This document shows, one piece after another, positions 7,686-14,191 of a stretch of DNA of 49,871 nt. Within the stretch, counting starts at the first letter, position 1, and every line of letters starts with the position of its first letter. A program made the translations under genes and the position numbers. Under the pieces are notes generated by a model. It saw only the letters and a program-made list of their open reading frames with translations. It made no database searches and had not been told where the DNA came from. This DNA comes from a virus, in the IMG/VR virus record IMGVR_UViG_3300043449_001082, positions 1 to 49,871 of that record; one strand, 5' to 3'.

Positions 7686-9092
7686 GTGAAATATCTCTCC
7701 ATATGCAGTGGCATAGAAGCAGCAAGTGTTGCGTGGCACCCGCTGGGGTGGACGCCGCTTGCATTTAGCGAGATTGAGGCGTTCCCGCGCGCGGTGCTGC
7801 AGCACCACTATCCCGACGTGCCGCTGCACGGCGATTTCACGAAGCTGCGGGAAGAGCCGTGGATTGGAGAGGCCGACCTGCTGGTTGGAGGAACGCCGTG
7901 TCAGGCCTTTTCCATTGCTGGCTTGCGAAATTCGCTCGACGATGAGCGCGGGAATCTGACACTTGAATTCGTGAGGCTCGCAGATGCAATTGACGATATT
8001 CGACCAAATGGAGACGAGTGCATCATCCTCTGGGAAAACGTCCCCGGAGTCCTCAGTGTCAAAGACAACGCATTCAGATGCTTCCTCGCAGCCCTTGTGG
8101 GAGACGATACCCCACTCGTTCCACCACGGGGAAAATGGTCAAACCCGGGTTTGGTTGCTGGGCCAAAAAGACGCGCCGCGTGGCGTATCCTTGACGCTCA
8201 ATACTTCGGAGTTCCCCAACGACGCCGACGTGTGTTCGTTGTCGCAAGTGCTCGAGACGACTTCGATCCCGCCGAAGTTCTTTTTGAGCGCGAAGACGTG
8301 CAGCGGCATACTGCGCCGCGCCGAGAAAAGGGGGAAGCAGCTCCCACCATCCCTTCACGCAGCACTGCAGGCGGTGGCGGACTCGGGACCGACTTCGATT
8401 GCGACGGAGGACTCCGAGTAGTGCCGGCAACCGACGACGTCGGTTGCCTTGCTGCCGACATGGGGCAGGGCAACCAGTTTATGGAAAGCGGGCAGTATGT
8501 CGGCTACGCACCACCGCTGGCCCGCTGCGTCGCAACGCGCGAAGGCTCGTCACAGGATTACGAGTCGACGACTATGGTGGCGACTTCATACAGCCTGCAG
8601 GGCAACATGCTAAACCGCAATGATAATGCAGGGCCTCTTGGTGCCGGGCACCAAGAGGAATTGAGCTACACGCTCACCAAGAATGACGTGCATGCCGTCG
8701 CTTTCACTCAGAATAGCAGAGACGAGGTTAGGCTTATTGGCGGCGAAGGGAACCTTGTTGGAGCTCTCGCGGCACAACCCGGCATGAAGCAACAAAACTG
8801 CGTAGCCTACGATCTGCGAGGACGCGAAGGTGGCGCGCAGTTTGAAGGCCCGCACGAAACCGCAAACATCCGCGCTGCGAGCGGCGGATCCTCAAGGAGC
8901 TATGTTGCCGCCTCCGCCGTGCGCCGCCTGACGCCACGGGATTGTGAGAGGCTGCAGGGCTTTCCAGACGATTTTACGCTGATCCCGGTGCGCGGCAAGC
9001 CTGCGGCAGACGGGCCTCGCTACAAGGCGCTTGGCAACAGCATGGCCGTCCCGGTGATGCGCTGGATCGGCAAAAGGGTCCAGAACAGATGA
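7686..9092 (+). CDS. DNA cytosine-5 methyltransferase
   Basis: 468 residues from GTG 7686, with GAGG 5 bases upstream; GTG 7680 lies inside that site. Conserved C5-methyltransferase motifs occur in order: SICSGIEAAS (I), GGTPCQAFS with the catalytic Cys72 (IV), ENVPG (VI, 117-121), QRRRRVF (VIII), then a long target-recognition stretch (about 190-415), RRLTPRDCERLQGFP (IX) and ALGNSMAVPV (X). It uses SAM to make 5-methylcytosine, most likely protecting phage DNA from host restriction. No partner restriction enzyme is seen, so it is an orphan. Residues about 100-245 are also read in another frame (7984-8421). Confidence 0.93.
   Translation: MKYLSICSGIEAASVAWHPLGWTPLAFSEIEAFPRAVLQHHYPDVPLHGDFTKLREEPWIGEADLLVGGTPCQAFSIAGLRNSLDDERGNLTLEFVRLADAIDDIRPNGDECIILWENVPGVLSVKDNAFRCFLAALVGDDTPLVPPRGKWSNPGLVAGPKRRAAWRILDAQYFGVPQRRRRVFVVASARDDFDPAEVLFEREDVQRHTAPRREKGEAAPTIPSRSTAGGGGLGTDFDCDGGLRVVPATDDVGCLAADMGQGNQFMESGQYVGYAPPLARCVATREGSSQDYESTTMVATSYSLQGNMLNRNDNAGPLGAGHQEELSYTLTKNDVHAVAFTQNSRDEVRLIGGEGNLVGALAAQPGMKQQNCVAYDLRGREGGAQFEGPHETANIRAASGGSSRSYVAASAVRRLTPRDCERLQGFPDDFTLIPVRGKPAADGPRYKALGNSMAVPVMRWIGKRVQNR
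7984..8421 (+). CDS. Probable overprinted gene inside the cytosine methyltransferase
   Basis: 145 codons, wholly inside the methyltransferase gene in a different forward frame. Unlike an antisense shadow it has GAGG at 7973-7976, 7 bases before its ATG, and a protein-like sequence. A Ser/Thr-rich N-terminal part is followed by a structured half with NTSEFPNDADVCSLSQVLE, FFLSAKTCSGILRRAEKRGK and a final amphipathic helix. From memory, small phage proteins with this LSAKxCxGILRRAEKRGK signature occur over C5-methyltransferases of many phages, which would mean both frames are conserved; I cannot check this here. No function is known to me. Confidence 0.6.
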   Translation: MQLTIFDQMETSASSSGKTSPESSVSKTTHSDASSQPLWETIPHSFHHGENGQTRVWLLGQKDAPRGVSLTLNTSEFPNDADVCSLSQVLETTSIPPKFFLSAKTCSGILRRAEKRGKQLPPSLHAALQAVADSGPTSIATEDSE

Positions 9093-9166
9093 TCGCAGAA
9101 CTGGTGTTCCTATCAATCGTTCTCGGCACCGCATACGCCGTGGCGTGGTTCATCTTCGGAGCCTGA
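9089..9166 (+). CDS. 25-residue single-span membrane peptide
   Basis: ATG 9089 overlaps the methyltransferase stop as ATGA. The 25 residues are almost one continuous hydrophobic helix (ELVFLSIVLGTAYAVAWFIF) with no charged tail. It would insert in the inner membrane. Coupled starts of this kind are usual in this operon, which supports it, but at this length it could be fortuitous. Confidence 0.45.
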   Translation: MIAELVFLSIVLGTAYAVAWFIFGA

Positions 9167-9169
9167 ATC

Positions 9170-9391
9170 ATGAAAAGTATCGTGCCGCTCCTCATTCTCG
9201 AAGAGCTGGAGAAGATCGACCGCAGCCGCTGGGGAATCGAGAACGGCTCAAGCCACGAAAAGATCAAGATTGATGGAAAGTTACTTGGCGTATTTTCTAG
9301 GTCCGGCAAACATGACATACGCTCAGTCTTAAATGTCCGCTCACAAATCAGGAGGTACGTCAATGCAGGTCGACTGGATCGAGCACTATAA
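9170..9391 (+). CDS. HicA-like small protein
   Basis: 73 residues from ATG 9170. The central part (GSSHEKIKIDGKLLGVFSRSGKHDIRSVLN, in two pieces here: SSHEKIKIDGKLLGVF and DIRSVLNVRSQIRRYV) has the order G-S-x-H, a beta hairpin and a terminal helix seen in HicA toxins and related double-stranded-RNA-binding-like folds. No HicB antitoxin follows, so it is an orphan and may be a non-toxic phage relative. The next gene starts inside its 3' end. Confidence 0.6.
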   Translation: MKSIVPLLILEELEKIDRSRWGIENGSSHEKIKIDGKLLGVFSRSGKHDIRSVLNVRSQIRRYVNAGRLDRAL

Positions 9392-9770
9392 AGGCGTGAG
9401 GTCTCGGCTTAACAGCAGGCCGCAGCCACCGGCCCCTAAAAAAGAGGAAGGCCCACAATTCCCCAAGATCATGACGCCGCGCGAGACACTGATCGATAAA
9501 TATCTCAAGCCGATCCTGAAAGAATACGACACGACAATCTCGGAGCTTCGGCAGGACAGAAAGTTTGTTCGATTGCACAGCGCGCGCCAAGAGATATCTG
9601 TCGCGCTGTCTCAGCACGGATGGTCAACGCTGAAGATCGGAAAGTTCCTGAACAAGGACCATTCGACAATCGTCCACTACCTGAAGAGGAGCCGGAATGA
9701 TCGTTCAACTCAACCCGCCGATACCATTGAAGACGCCGAAGGGGAATGCGCTTGCACAAGCGCTCATTGA
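9363..9770 (+). CDS. DnaA domain IV-like DNA-binding protein
   Basis: 135 residues from ATG 9363, with GGAGG about 7 bases upstream. Residues about 60-105 resemble the C-terminal DNA-binding domain of DnaA: a long helix with ISVALSQHGWSTLKIGKFL, then KDHSTIVHYLKR, equivalent to the DnaA signature around the DHxTVxH helix. There is no AAA+ domain. A free-standing domain of this kind could bind an origin or DnaA boxes and so recruit or block host DnaA. The C-terminal 25 residues are acidic and Cys-containing. Confidence 0.7.
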   Translation: MQVDWIEHYKGVRSRLNSRPQPPAPKKEEGPQFPKIMTPRETLIDKYLKPILKEYDTTISELRQDRKFVRLHSARQEISVALSQHGWSTLKIGKFLNKDHSTIVHYLKRSRNDRSTQPADTIEDAEGECACTSAH

Positions 9771-9900
9771 TTATGGCGCCGAGCACGACCTGATATGGGT
9801 CTGCTTCCAGCAAGACACTGGCGAAGTGTGGAGCTGGCGGAATCAGGAAATTAGGGCGCAGACCAACATCACGATGGGAAGAAAAATTGAAGGTCGATGA
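9697..9900 (+). CDS. Conserved small phage protein of unknown function
   Basis: 67 residues from ATG 9697, in another frame over the last 74 bases of the DnaA-like gene. The opening MIVQLNPPIPL and the segment LIDYGAEHDLIWVCF with a terminal MGRK are familiar to me from rhizobial phages and prophages, which supports coding and the host guess. Predicted as a small alpha/beta fold. Function unknown. Confidence 0.7.
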   Translation: MIVQLNPPIPLKTPKGNALAQALIDYGAEHDLIWVCFQQDTGEVWSWRNQEIRAQTNITMGRKIEGR

Positions 9901-10183
9901 CATCAAGTTCAGGCAGCACAAGCCTGCGCCGGATGCCCATCCGATCATCGGGTTCATTTGGGACCAGATCAACTACCAGCGCGTCTCGCAGGAATACGTT
10001 GCAGAGCGCGCCGGCGTGGGATCCAGCACGATTCGAAAGTGGAAGCGGCGCGAACGATCTCCAAGCCTTTTGCAGATCGAATGCGTTTTGAATACGTTGG
10101 GATTCGATTTGTCGATCACGCCTTCTATGGATAGTGGCGCTCGGTCAGGTCGATTTGTAAGGGGATCAAAGAATGATGCTTGA
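9887..10183 (+). CDS. XRE-type helix-turn-helix protein
   Basis: 98 residues from TTG 9887, with GGGAAGAA upstream; the ATG at 9897 is in another frame. Residues about 33-70 make a Cro/C1-type HTH: SQEYVAERAGVGSSTIRKWK followed by PSLLQIECVLNTLGF. The C-terminal 25 residues are basic and unstructured. It may regulate early or late transcription. It is not paired with an integrase or a second repressor, so it is not clearly a lysogeny repressor. Confidence 0.75.
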   Translation: MKVDDIKFRQHKPAPDAHPIIGFIWDQINYQRVSQEYVAERAGVGSSTIRKWKRRERSPSLLQIECVLNTLGFDLSITPSMDSGARSGRFVRGSKNDA

Positions 10184-10409
10184 GCTGATCATGAATATGC
10201 CGGTGAGGGCATCCAACGCGCCTGTTCACAGGATCGTTTGCCAGCACAAGGCGAAGTCGCTGCAGGAGTTCACGATGGAACTGCAACAGACTGATTTCAT
10301 CATCGTCGAGGAGTTCTACCCAGAGGCACGCAGCACAGTCTACGTCACCCATGGGCCGATCGCGTTGAACCATCGCTTCATCGGCAAGATCAAGGAATGG
10401 AACAGATAA
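10173..10409 (+). CDS. Hypothetical early protein
   Basis: 78 residues from ATG 10173 (AAGGGG upstream). Beta-rich core (DFIIVEEFYPE, STVYVTHGPIALNHRFIGKI) in a compact soluble protein. It overlaps the HTH gene by 11 bases and ends one base before the next start. No family recognised. Confidence 0.65.
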   Translation: MMLELIMNMPVRASNAPVHRIVCQHKAKSLQEFTMELQQTDFIIVEEFYPEARSTVYVTHGPIALNHRFIGKIKEWNR

Positions 10410-10410
10410 A

Positions 10411-10827
10411 ATGGACCACAAAGACATCCTGACCCGCTGCGCAATGACCGTTAATGTCCGTGGCGTCAGCTACGGCGACGTCGACGACATGTTCTCGAAC
10501 GCTGCGCAGATTGCGTCGCTGATCACTGGAAGAAAGTTCACCAAATATGAGATCACGACCGTCATGGAGGCCGTGAAGCTCGCCCGCCGGCGCGTGAACC
10601 CGCTACTGGACGACAACTACATTGACGGCATAAACTACACGTCCTTCTCTGGGCAGTTCGCTCATGAGGCGCACGGTGGCGCGCAGACCACTGAGGAAGA
10701 CGAAGAGATCGCCGCTCTGGCAAAGCGGCTTGCACCACTGGCAAAAAAGGATGAAGTCAATGCGAAAGTTTCTGTCAAGTTTGACGGCAATCACACTTCT
10801 GTCTCTCAGTCCGGCACTGGCAAATGA
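10411..10827 (+). CDS. DUF6378-like protein
   Basis: 138 residues from ATG 10411. The signature of this phage family is visible at about 44-85: KFTKYEITTVMEAVKLARRR followed by NPLLDDNYIDGINYTS. The C-terminal part is acidic and then Lys-rich. The molecular role of the family is unknown; it is usually found among replication-region genes, as here. The last 68 bases also encode the signal peptide of the next gene. Confidence 0.75.
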   Translation: MDHKDILTRCAMTVNVRGVSYGDVDDMFSNAAQIASLITGRKFTKYEITTVMEAVKLARRRVNPLLDDNYIDGINYTSFSGQFAHEAHGGAQTTEEDEEIAALAKRLAPLAKKDEVNAKVSVKFDGNHTSVSQSGTGK

Positions 10828-11302
10828 AGACAGCTCCGCACATTTTTTCATGATGGACAAGGAATACTGGAGCAAGGGCCTGCGCAGCCCTGAAGTCTCC
10901 GTCCCATCAAACAAGCGGGGTGTTGCCGACAAAGTCGAGAACATCGCGCGTGCCGAGCTTGGCTCCAGATGGGTCAATAGTGCCCTGAAGCTGGCGAAGA
11001 TCGAGAGCAGCTACATCTGCCACGCGACGGGGCCGAAGACGTCACACGGACGCGCGCAGGGCGTCCTGCAAGTGCTGCCGGGCTCGGCGCGTGCGCTGGG
11101 CTATGACCCCAGCCGCCTGCGCGAGTGCGACTACGGCATTCGCGTCGGCGTGGCGCACATGAAGCGCTGCATTGAGAGCGGCGTCACCACCGATCGTGAG
11201 ATGGCTGCGTGCCACGTCGCCGGCTGGCGCGGCTGGAACGTGAAGCTGGCTCGCCGCGCTGAGAAGTACAAGCAGCACTACATCCGCCTCGCCATGGCGT
11301 GA
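10760..11302 (+). CDS. Secreted lytic transglycosylase (SLT fold)
   Basis: 180 residues from ATG 10760, which has AAGG 9 bases upstream; ATG 10751 is too close to it. A Sec signal peptide is clear: MRKF, a hydrophobic core, and cleavage probably after ALA at 21. The SLT core follows, with catalytic E82 in LAKIESSY, then GRAQGVLQVLPGSA and CHVAGWRGW. It would cleave glycan strands in the periplasm without needing a holin. Being in the early operon, far from the lysis cassette at 24397-25618, it may serve wall remodelling, entry-related processing or superinfection control rather than final lysis. Confidence 0.85.
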   Translation: MRKFLSSLTAITLLSLSPALANEDSSAHFFMMDKEYWSKGLRSPEVSVPSNKRGVADKVENIARAELGSRWVNSALKLAKIESSYICHATGPKTSHGRAQGVLQVLPGSARALGYDPSRLRECDYGIRVGVAHMKRCIESGVTTDREMAACHVAGWRGWNVKLARRAEKYKQHYIRLAMA

Positions 11303-11310
11303 AAATGAAG

Positions 11311-11330
11311 AGAGGGGCTGCGGCCCCTCT
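11311..11330 (+). terminator. Strong hairpin after transglycosylase gene
   Basis: AGAGGGGC (11311-11318), TGCG loop, GCCCCTCT (11323-11330). The stem is perfect but no T tract follows, so it may be a partial terminator or an mRNA stabiliser between operon segments. Confidence 0.45.
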
Positions 11331-11351
11331 CACCCACATCAGGAGACCAAC

Positions 11352-11732
11352 ATGATCGAAAAAATTCAAGCCATGTGGAATGCCGGACAGACAATCGACC
11401 AAATAGCTCACCGCCTCCAATCGACACGCGGCAAGATTTCGGGCCTGATGTATCGGGCCAAAAAAGACGGCATGGTCTTCGCCAAGCACAAGACCGACAC
11501 GGCGATCCGCGAGAAGCGCGTCATTCGGGACAAAAAGGCGAAGGTAAGAACGCAGCGGATCCTTGTCGACTTTGACAACGAGATATCCCGCCTGAAATAC
11601 AACGAGTGCCGGTTCATCGTGAACGCGGACCTGTCCATACCTATCTATTGCAAGGCGCCGATCAGCCGCGTCTCGTATTGCGCGGGGCACGCGGCTCTCT
11701 GCTATGTTCCAGCGAGGGGGAAGTTGAAATGA
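11352..11732 (+). CDS. GcrA-like cell-cycle regulator
   Basis: 126 residues from ATG 11352 (GGAG upstream). The N-terminus (IQAMWNAGQTIDQIAHRL and GKISGLMYRAKKDG) matches the GcrA helix-turn-helix, and the C-terminus has its Cys/His-rich module: CRFIVN, IYCKAPI, then SYCAGHAALCY. In alphaproteobacteria GcrA binds sigma70-RNA polymerase and CcrM-methylated GANTC promoters to drive cell-cycle genes. A phage copy probably redirects host transcription or activates phage promoters. The linker between the modules is basic and shorter than in host GcrA. Confidence 0.8.
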   Translation: MIEKIQAMWNAGQTIDQIAHRLQSTRGKISGLMYRAKKDGMVFAKHKTDTAIREKRVIRDKKAKVRTQRILVDFDNEISRLKYNECRFIVNADLSIPIYCKAPISRVSYCAGHAALCYVPARGKLK

Positions 11733-11983
11733 CTGACAAAGTCGTAAGGCACGGGTGGCACTGGTCCTTTGGCTGGCTGCGCCGGCCAGAACTGGATCAG
11801 GACAATTTCTTCGCCTACGAAATGCCGGACGGCGACATTGTCTTGACCCGGCGCGAGGAATGCAAAAGAGAAATGTATATTGACGGCCGCCTCGACGAAG
11901 ATTCAGGAGAAGTTTATCCCTGCATATCCATCTACCCGCGCCGGGCGATCAGCAAAAATCGCAAATGGACGCTGAGCAAGTGA
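11729..11983 (+). CDS. Hypothetical protein coupled to GcrA-like gene
   Basis: 84 residues from ATG 11729, overlapping the GcrA-like stop as ATGA. Aromatic-rich N-terminus (HGWHWSFGWLRRPELD), then an acidic middle and a basic end (RAISKNRKWTLSK). No family recognised. The coupling suggests it is made in step with the GcrA-like protein and might modulate it. Confidence 0.65.
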   Translation: MTDKVVRHGWHWSFGWLRRPELDQDNFFAYEMPDGDIVLTRREECKREMYIDGRLDEDSGEVYPCISIYPRRAISKNRKWTLSK

Positions 11984-12010
11984 TGAATGGGGCGGGCGTT
12001 CCTTGTTGAG

Positions 12011-12412
12011 TTAGGCAAACAGATCGACGCGCGCTTTCGCGACTTTCCGCTTCGGCGGCGCAAGTGTGAAATCGGGCTCAAAAAACCCGAGCATTCCCCG
12101 GCAGGGCTGGAACGGCAATGGCCGCGCGTTTCGGATCACAAAGCCATATCGCCCGAAGAACCAAGGCGACTTACTGTGCTCGACGCAATCAACGATTTCG
12201 CACTCCCCGACGATCCCGCCGCGCTCAAAATCATCAGGTCGTTCAATCCCCGGATGCTCCCAACTATGCCAGTCGTCATCGCCATCAAATTTGCGCCCGG
12301 CATGAATTAGGACAGGGCCGCGATAGCGCGTCGGCCACGACCTGTTCTCAATGTCTTTGTGGCCGTTGACGATGAGCCATGCCCACGGCTGCATGATGGA
12401 AATGGCTTTCAT
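12011..12412 (-). CDS. ASCH-domain protein
   Basis: 133 residues on the strand opposite to its neighbours. It opens with MKAISIMQPWAWLIVNGHKDIENRSW, split here as the ISIMQPWAWLI and KDIENRSWPTRY motifs, the hallmark of ASCH (PUA-like) domains, followed by GPVLIHAGRKF and a GECEIVDC strand. ASCH proteins bind RNA or modified nucleotides; some cleave RNA or remove acyl groups from modified bases. With the next gene it forms a minus-strand insert in the early operon, as expected of a moron. The plus-strand frame across it is its shadow. Confidence 0.85.
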   Translation of the reverse strand: MKAISIMQPWAWLIVNGHKDIENRSWPTRYRGPVLIHAGRKFDGDDDWHSWEHPGIERPDDFERGGIVGECEIVDCVEHSKSPWFFGRYGFVIRNARPLPFQPCRGMLGFFEPDFTLAPPKRKVAKARVDLFA

Positions 12413-12432
12413 TGGGGCGGCGTCCCTTGTGT

Positions 12433-12621
12433 TCAGGCGGAAACCTCAATCTTGTAAAATTCCGCCTTGGCGGCGCGGCGCTTTAGGTCAGCCAGCTTTT
12501 CCGGGCTGGCGCACGAAACTTGCGTGACGTGACCGTCACGGCCATCGACCAGCTTCACGTTCAGGCCAGCAGCTTCGCGGCGAGCGCGGACGGCGGCGAT
12601 AAGGGCTTCGGACTTGGACAT
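12433..12621 (-). CDS. Hypothetical 62-residue protein
   Basis: Start ATG 12621 with GGAG 8 bases upstream; a longer frame to TTG 12675 lacks such a site. Short N-terminal helix (SEALIAAVRARREAAG), then two strands and a basic helix (PEKLADLKRRAAKAEF). Lies upstream of the ASCH gene in the same direction. On the minus strand TTGACC (12670-12675) is followed 18 bases on by TATGGT, a plausible promoter for the pair. Function unknown. Confidence 0.65.
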   Translation of the reverse strand: MSKSEALIAAVRARREAAGLNVKLVDGRDGHVTQVSCASPEKLADLKRRAAKAEFYKIEVSA

Positions 12622-12742
12622 GGCGGGCTCCGTTTTGATTTCTGGACCATACGCCCATTGAGTCAAAAAGGTCAACAGGAATTGTCAAAAACCCATAACA
12701 ATCTTGTTGCCGGGGTCCTCGTCACCTGCTAGAACTCTGCTG

Positions 12743-13378
12743 ATGAAACGAAAGCCCGATCCTGTTGCCCTGCCCGAAAAGCCGTTCCCGATTGGATATG
12801 CGCGCGTTTCGACTCGCGACCAAAATCTTGATTTGCAGATCGACGCACTGACAGCCTTCGGCGTCCTGCCCGACAATCTCCACGTTGAGAAGCTATCAGC
12901 CACGGCGAAGACCCGCCCGCTGCTCGATGAGGCGATCAAGCAGCTTCGCCCCGGCGACGTGTTCGTGGTCTGGCGTCTGGATCGGCTGGCTCGCAACATG
13001 CGCGAGCTATACACCCGACTGGAACAAATCTCCGCGAACGGTGCGAGCTTTCGCAGCCTGACGGAAAACTTCGATTTCACAACGGCAACCGGCAGGTTGA
13101 TCTTAGGCTTCCTCGGCCTCATGGCAGAGTTCGAGCGCCAGCTAACCGTTGAGCGGACTAAGGCGGGCATCACGGCGGCCCGTGCGCGCGGCTCACGCTT
13201 TGGCGCAAAGCCGAAATTCACAGACGAGATCAAGGCCGAAGCATTCCGGCTGCTAACCGATGAGGGCTGGACCGCGCCAGAAGTCGCCGCGAAGTTCAGC
13301 GTGAAAGTCGGCACGGTCTATAACCATTTCAGATTCACGCACGACGACGCTGGCAACACGTTCGTCGAGTTCAAGTAG
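12743..13378 (+). CDS. Small serine recombinase (resolvase/invertase)
   Basis: 211 residues from ATG 12743. Catalytic Ser23 lies in GYARVSTRDQ (18-27), with the RLDRLARN arginine motif and the long E helix (EFERQLTVERTKAG). The C-terminal HTH (GWTAPEVAAKFSVKVGTVYNHF) binds the crossover site. The size fits Tn3-type resolvases and Hin/Gin-type invertases, not large phage integrases. It could resolve genome multimers, invert a segment or excise DNA. I see no obvious inverted crossover pair near the fibre genes. Confidence 0.88.
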   Translation: MKRKPDPVALPEKPFPIGYARVSTRDQNLDLQIDALTAFGVLPDNLHVEKLSATAKTRPLLDEAIKQLRPGDVFVVWRLDRLARNMRELYTRLEQISANGASFRSLTENFDFTTATGRLILGFLGLMAEFERQLTVERTKAGITAARARGSRFGAKPKFTDEIKAEAFRLLTDEGWTAPEVAAKFSVKVGTVYNHFRFTHDDAGNTFVEFK

Positions 13379-13387
13379 GGAGCCAAC

Positions 13388-13843
13388 ATGCGCATTTGGT
13401 TTGACACGGAATTTATCGAAGATGGCAAGACAATCGACCTGATCTCGATTGGCATGGTCCGCGAGGATGGCGCGACCTATTACGCGGAGTCGGCAGACTG
13501 CGATAAGTCGCGCGCGTCTGATTGGGTCTTTGATAATGTGTTCCCGCACCTACGCGGTCCGGTAAAGCATCGCGCCCAGATCGCGCATGAACTTGTCGAT
13601 TTCGCCGGGCCAGCGCCCGAGTTCTGGGCCGATTACTGCTCTTACGATTGGGTCGCCCTGTGCCAGTTGTTCGGAACCATGACGGAATTGCCGAAGGGCT
13701 GGCCGATGCACTGCCGGGACATCCGCCAGCTTTGGGCGGACAAAGGGTGCCCCGATCTCCCGGCGCACAATGGGACCGCACATGACGCGCTGTCCGATGC
13801 GTTAATGGCGAAGCGTGATTGGGAATATCTGACTCAACAATAA
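13388..13843 (+). CDS. DEDD-type 3'-5' exoribonuclease (Rv2179c-like)
   Basis: 151 residues from ATG 13388 (GGGAG upstream). RNase H-like exonuclease motifs: FDTEF at 5-9 (first Asp and Glu), a middle ADYCSYDWVAL segment, and AHDALSDALMAKRDW with the last His/Asp. The length and the compact DEDD arrangement match the Rv2179c-type family found in many phages. Probably degrades or trims RNA, perhaps to recycle nucleotides or clear host transcripts. Confidence 0.8.
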   Translation: MRIWFDTEFIEDGKTIDLISIGMVREDGATYYAESADCDKSRASDWVFDNVFPHLRGPVKHRAQIAHELVDFAGPAPEFWADYCSYDWVALCQLFGTMTELPKGWPMHCRDIRQLWADKGCPDLPAHNGTAHDALSDALMAKRDWEYLTQQ

Positions 13844-13856
13844 GGGAGCGACCGCC

Positions 13857-13985
13857 ATGCGCAGATGGTTGAATGTTTTTATGTTGTGTCACCGTCGCTG
13901 GCAGTTTGAGCGTTACGGGCTGGAGCGTGAAACGCCCGGTATTATGACGCTGTTCGACGAATTGATAGAAAACGAGTCAAGGTAG
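13857..13985 (+). CDS. 42-residue hypothetical protein
   Basis: Start ATG 13857, with AGGGAG 8 bases upstream. It begins basic and aromatic (MRRWLNVFMLCHRRWQFERYG) and ends acidic. It fills the gap between the exoribonuclease and the following small genes in the same direction. Function unknown. Confidence 0.5.
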   Translation: MRRWLNVFMLCHRRWQFERYGLERETPGIMTLFDELIENESR

Positions 13986-13992
13986 GGCCGTC

Positions 13993-14178
13993 ATGCCGCA
14001 CGGTATTTTTGTCCCAAAGAGCGTGCAGGACGAAGCATCCAAGTTCTATCGGTGGAATGATGTTCTGCCTAGTTCCTTGCTTGTGGACACGCGGAGCCGT
14101 TCTGGAAACTGGACGTGTAGGACTCTCGTCGAAGCACGACGGCTCCCGTGGAACCGTCGCCGCAAACCGTCAAAGTAG
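13993..14178 (+). CDS. 61-residue hypothetical protein, weakly supported
   Basis: ATG 13993 with TAGGG upstream; starts 8 bases after the previous stop and ends 13 bases before the next start, so spacing favours coding. The sequence is basic with Arg-rich tail (RRLPWNRRRKPSK). An overlapping frame from 14009 is longer only because it joins the next gene. No family recognised. Confidence 0.45.
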   Translation: MPHGIFVPKSVQDEASKFYRWNDVLPSSLLVDTRSRSGNWTCRTLVEARRLPWNRRRKPSK

Positions 14179-14191
14179 GAGGAGAAGACAG

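Noticed and set aside
9897-10091. ATG-started frame within the HTH gene
   Set aside because: The TTG-started frame at 9887 encodes the HTH; this frame is Ser/Arg-rich without structure.
11987-12310. 107-codon plus-strand frame
   Set aside because: Shadow of the ASCH gene on the minus strand, which has a clear motif.
12743-13378. Temperate lifestyle from the serine recombinase
   Set aside because: The enzyme is of small resolvase/invertase type, and no att site or clear repressor-antirepressor pair accompanies it.
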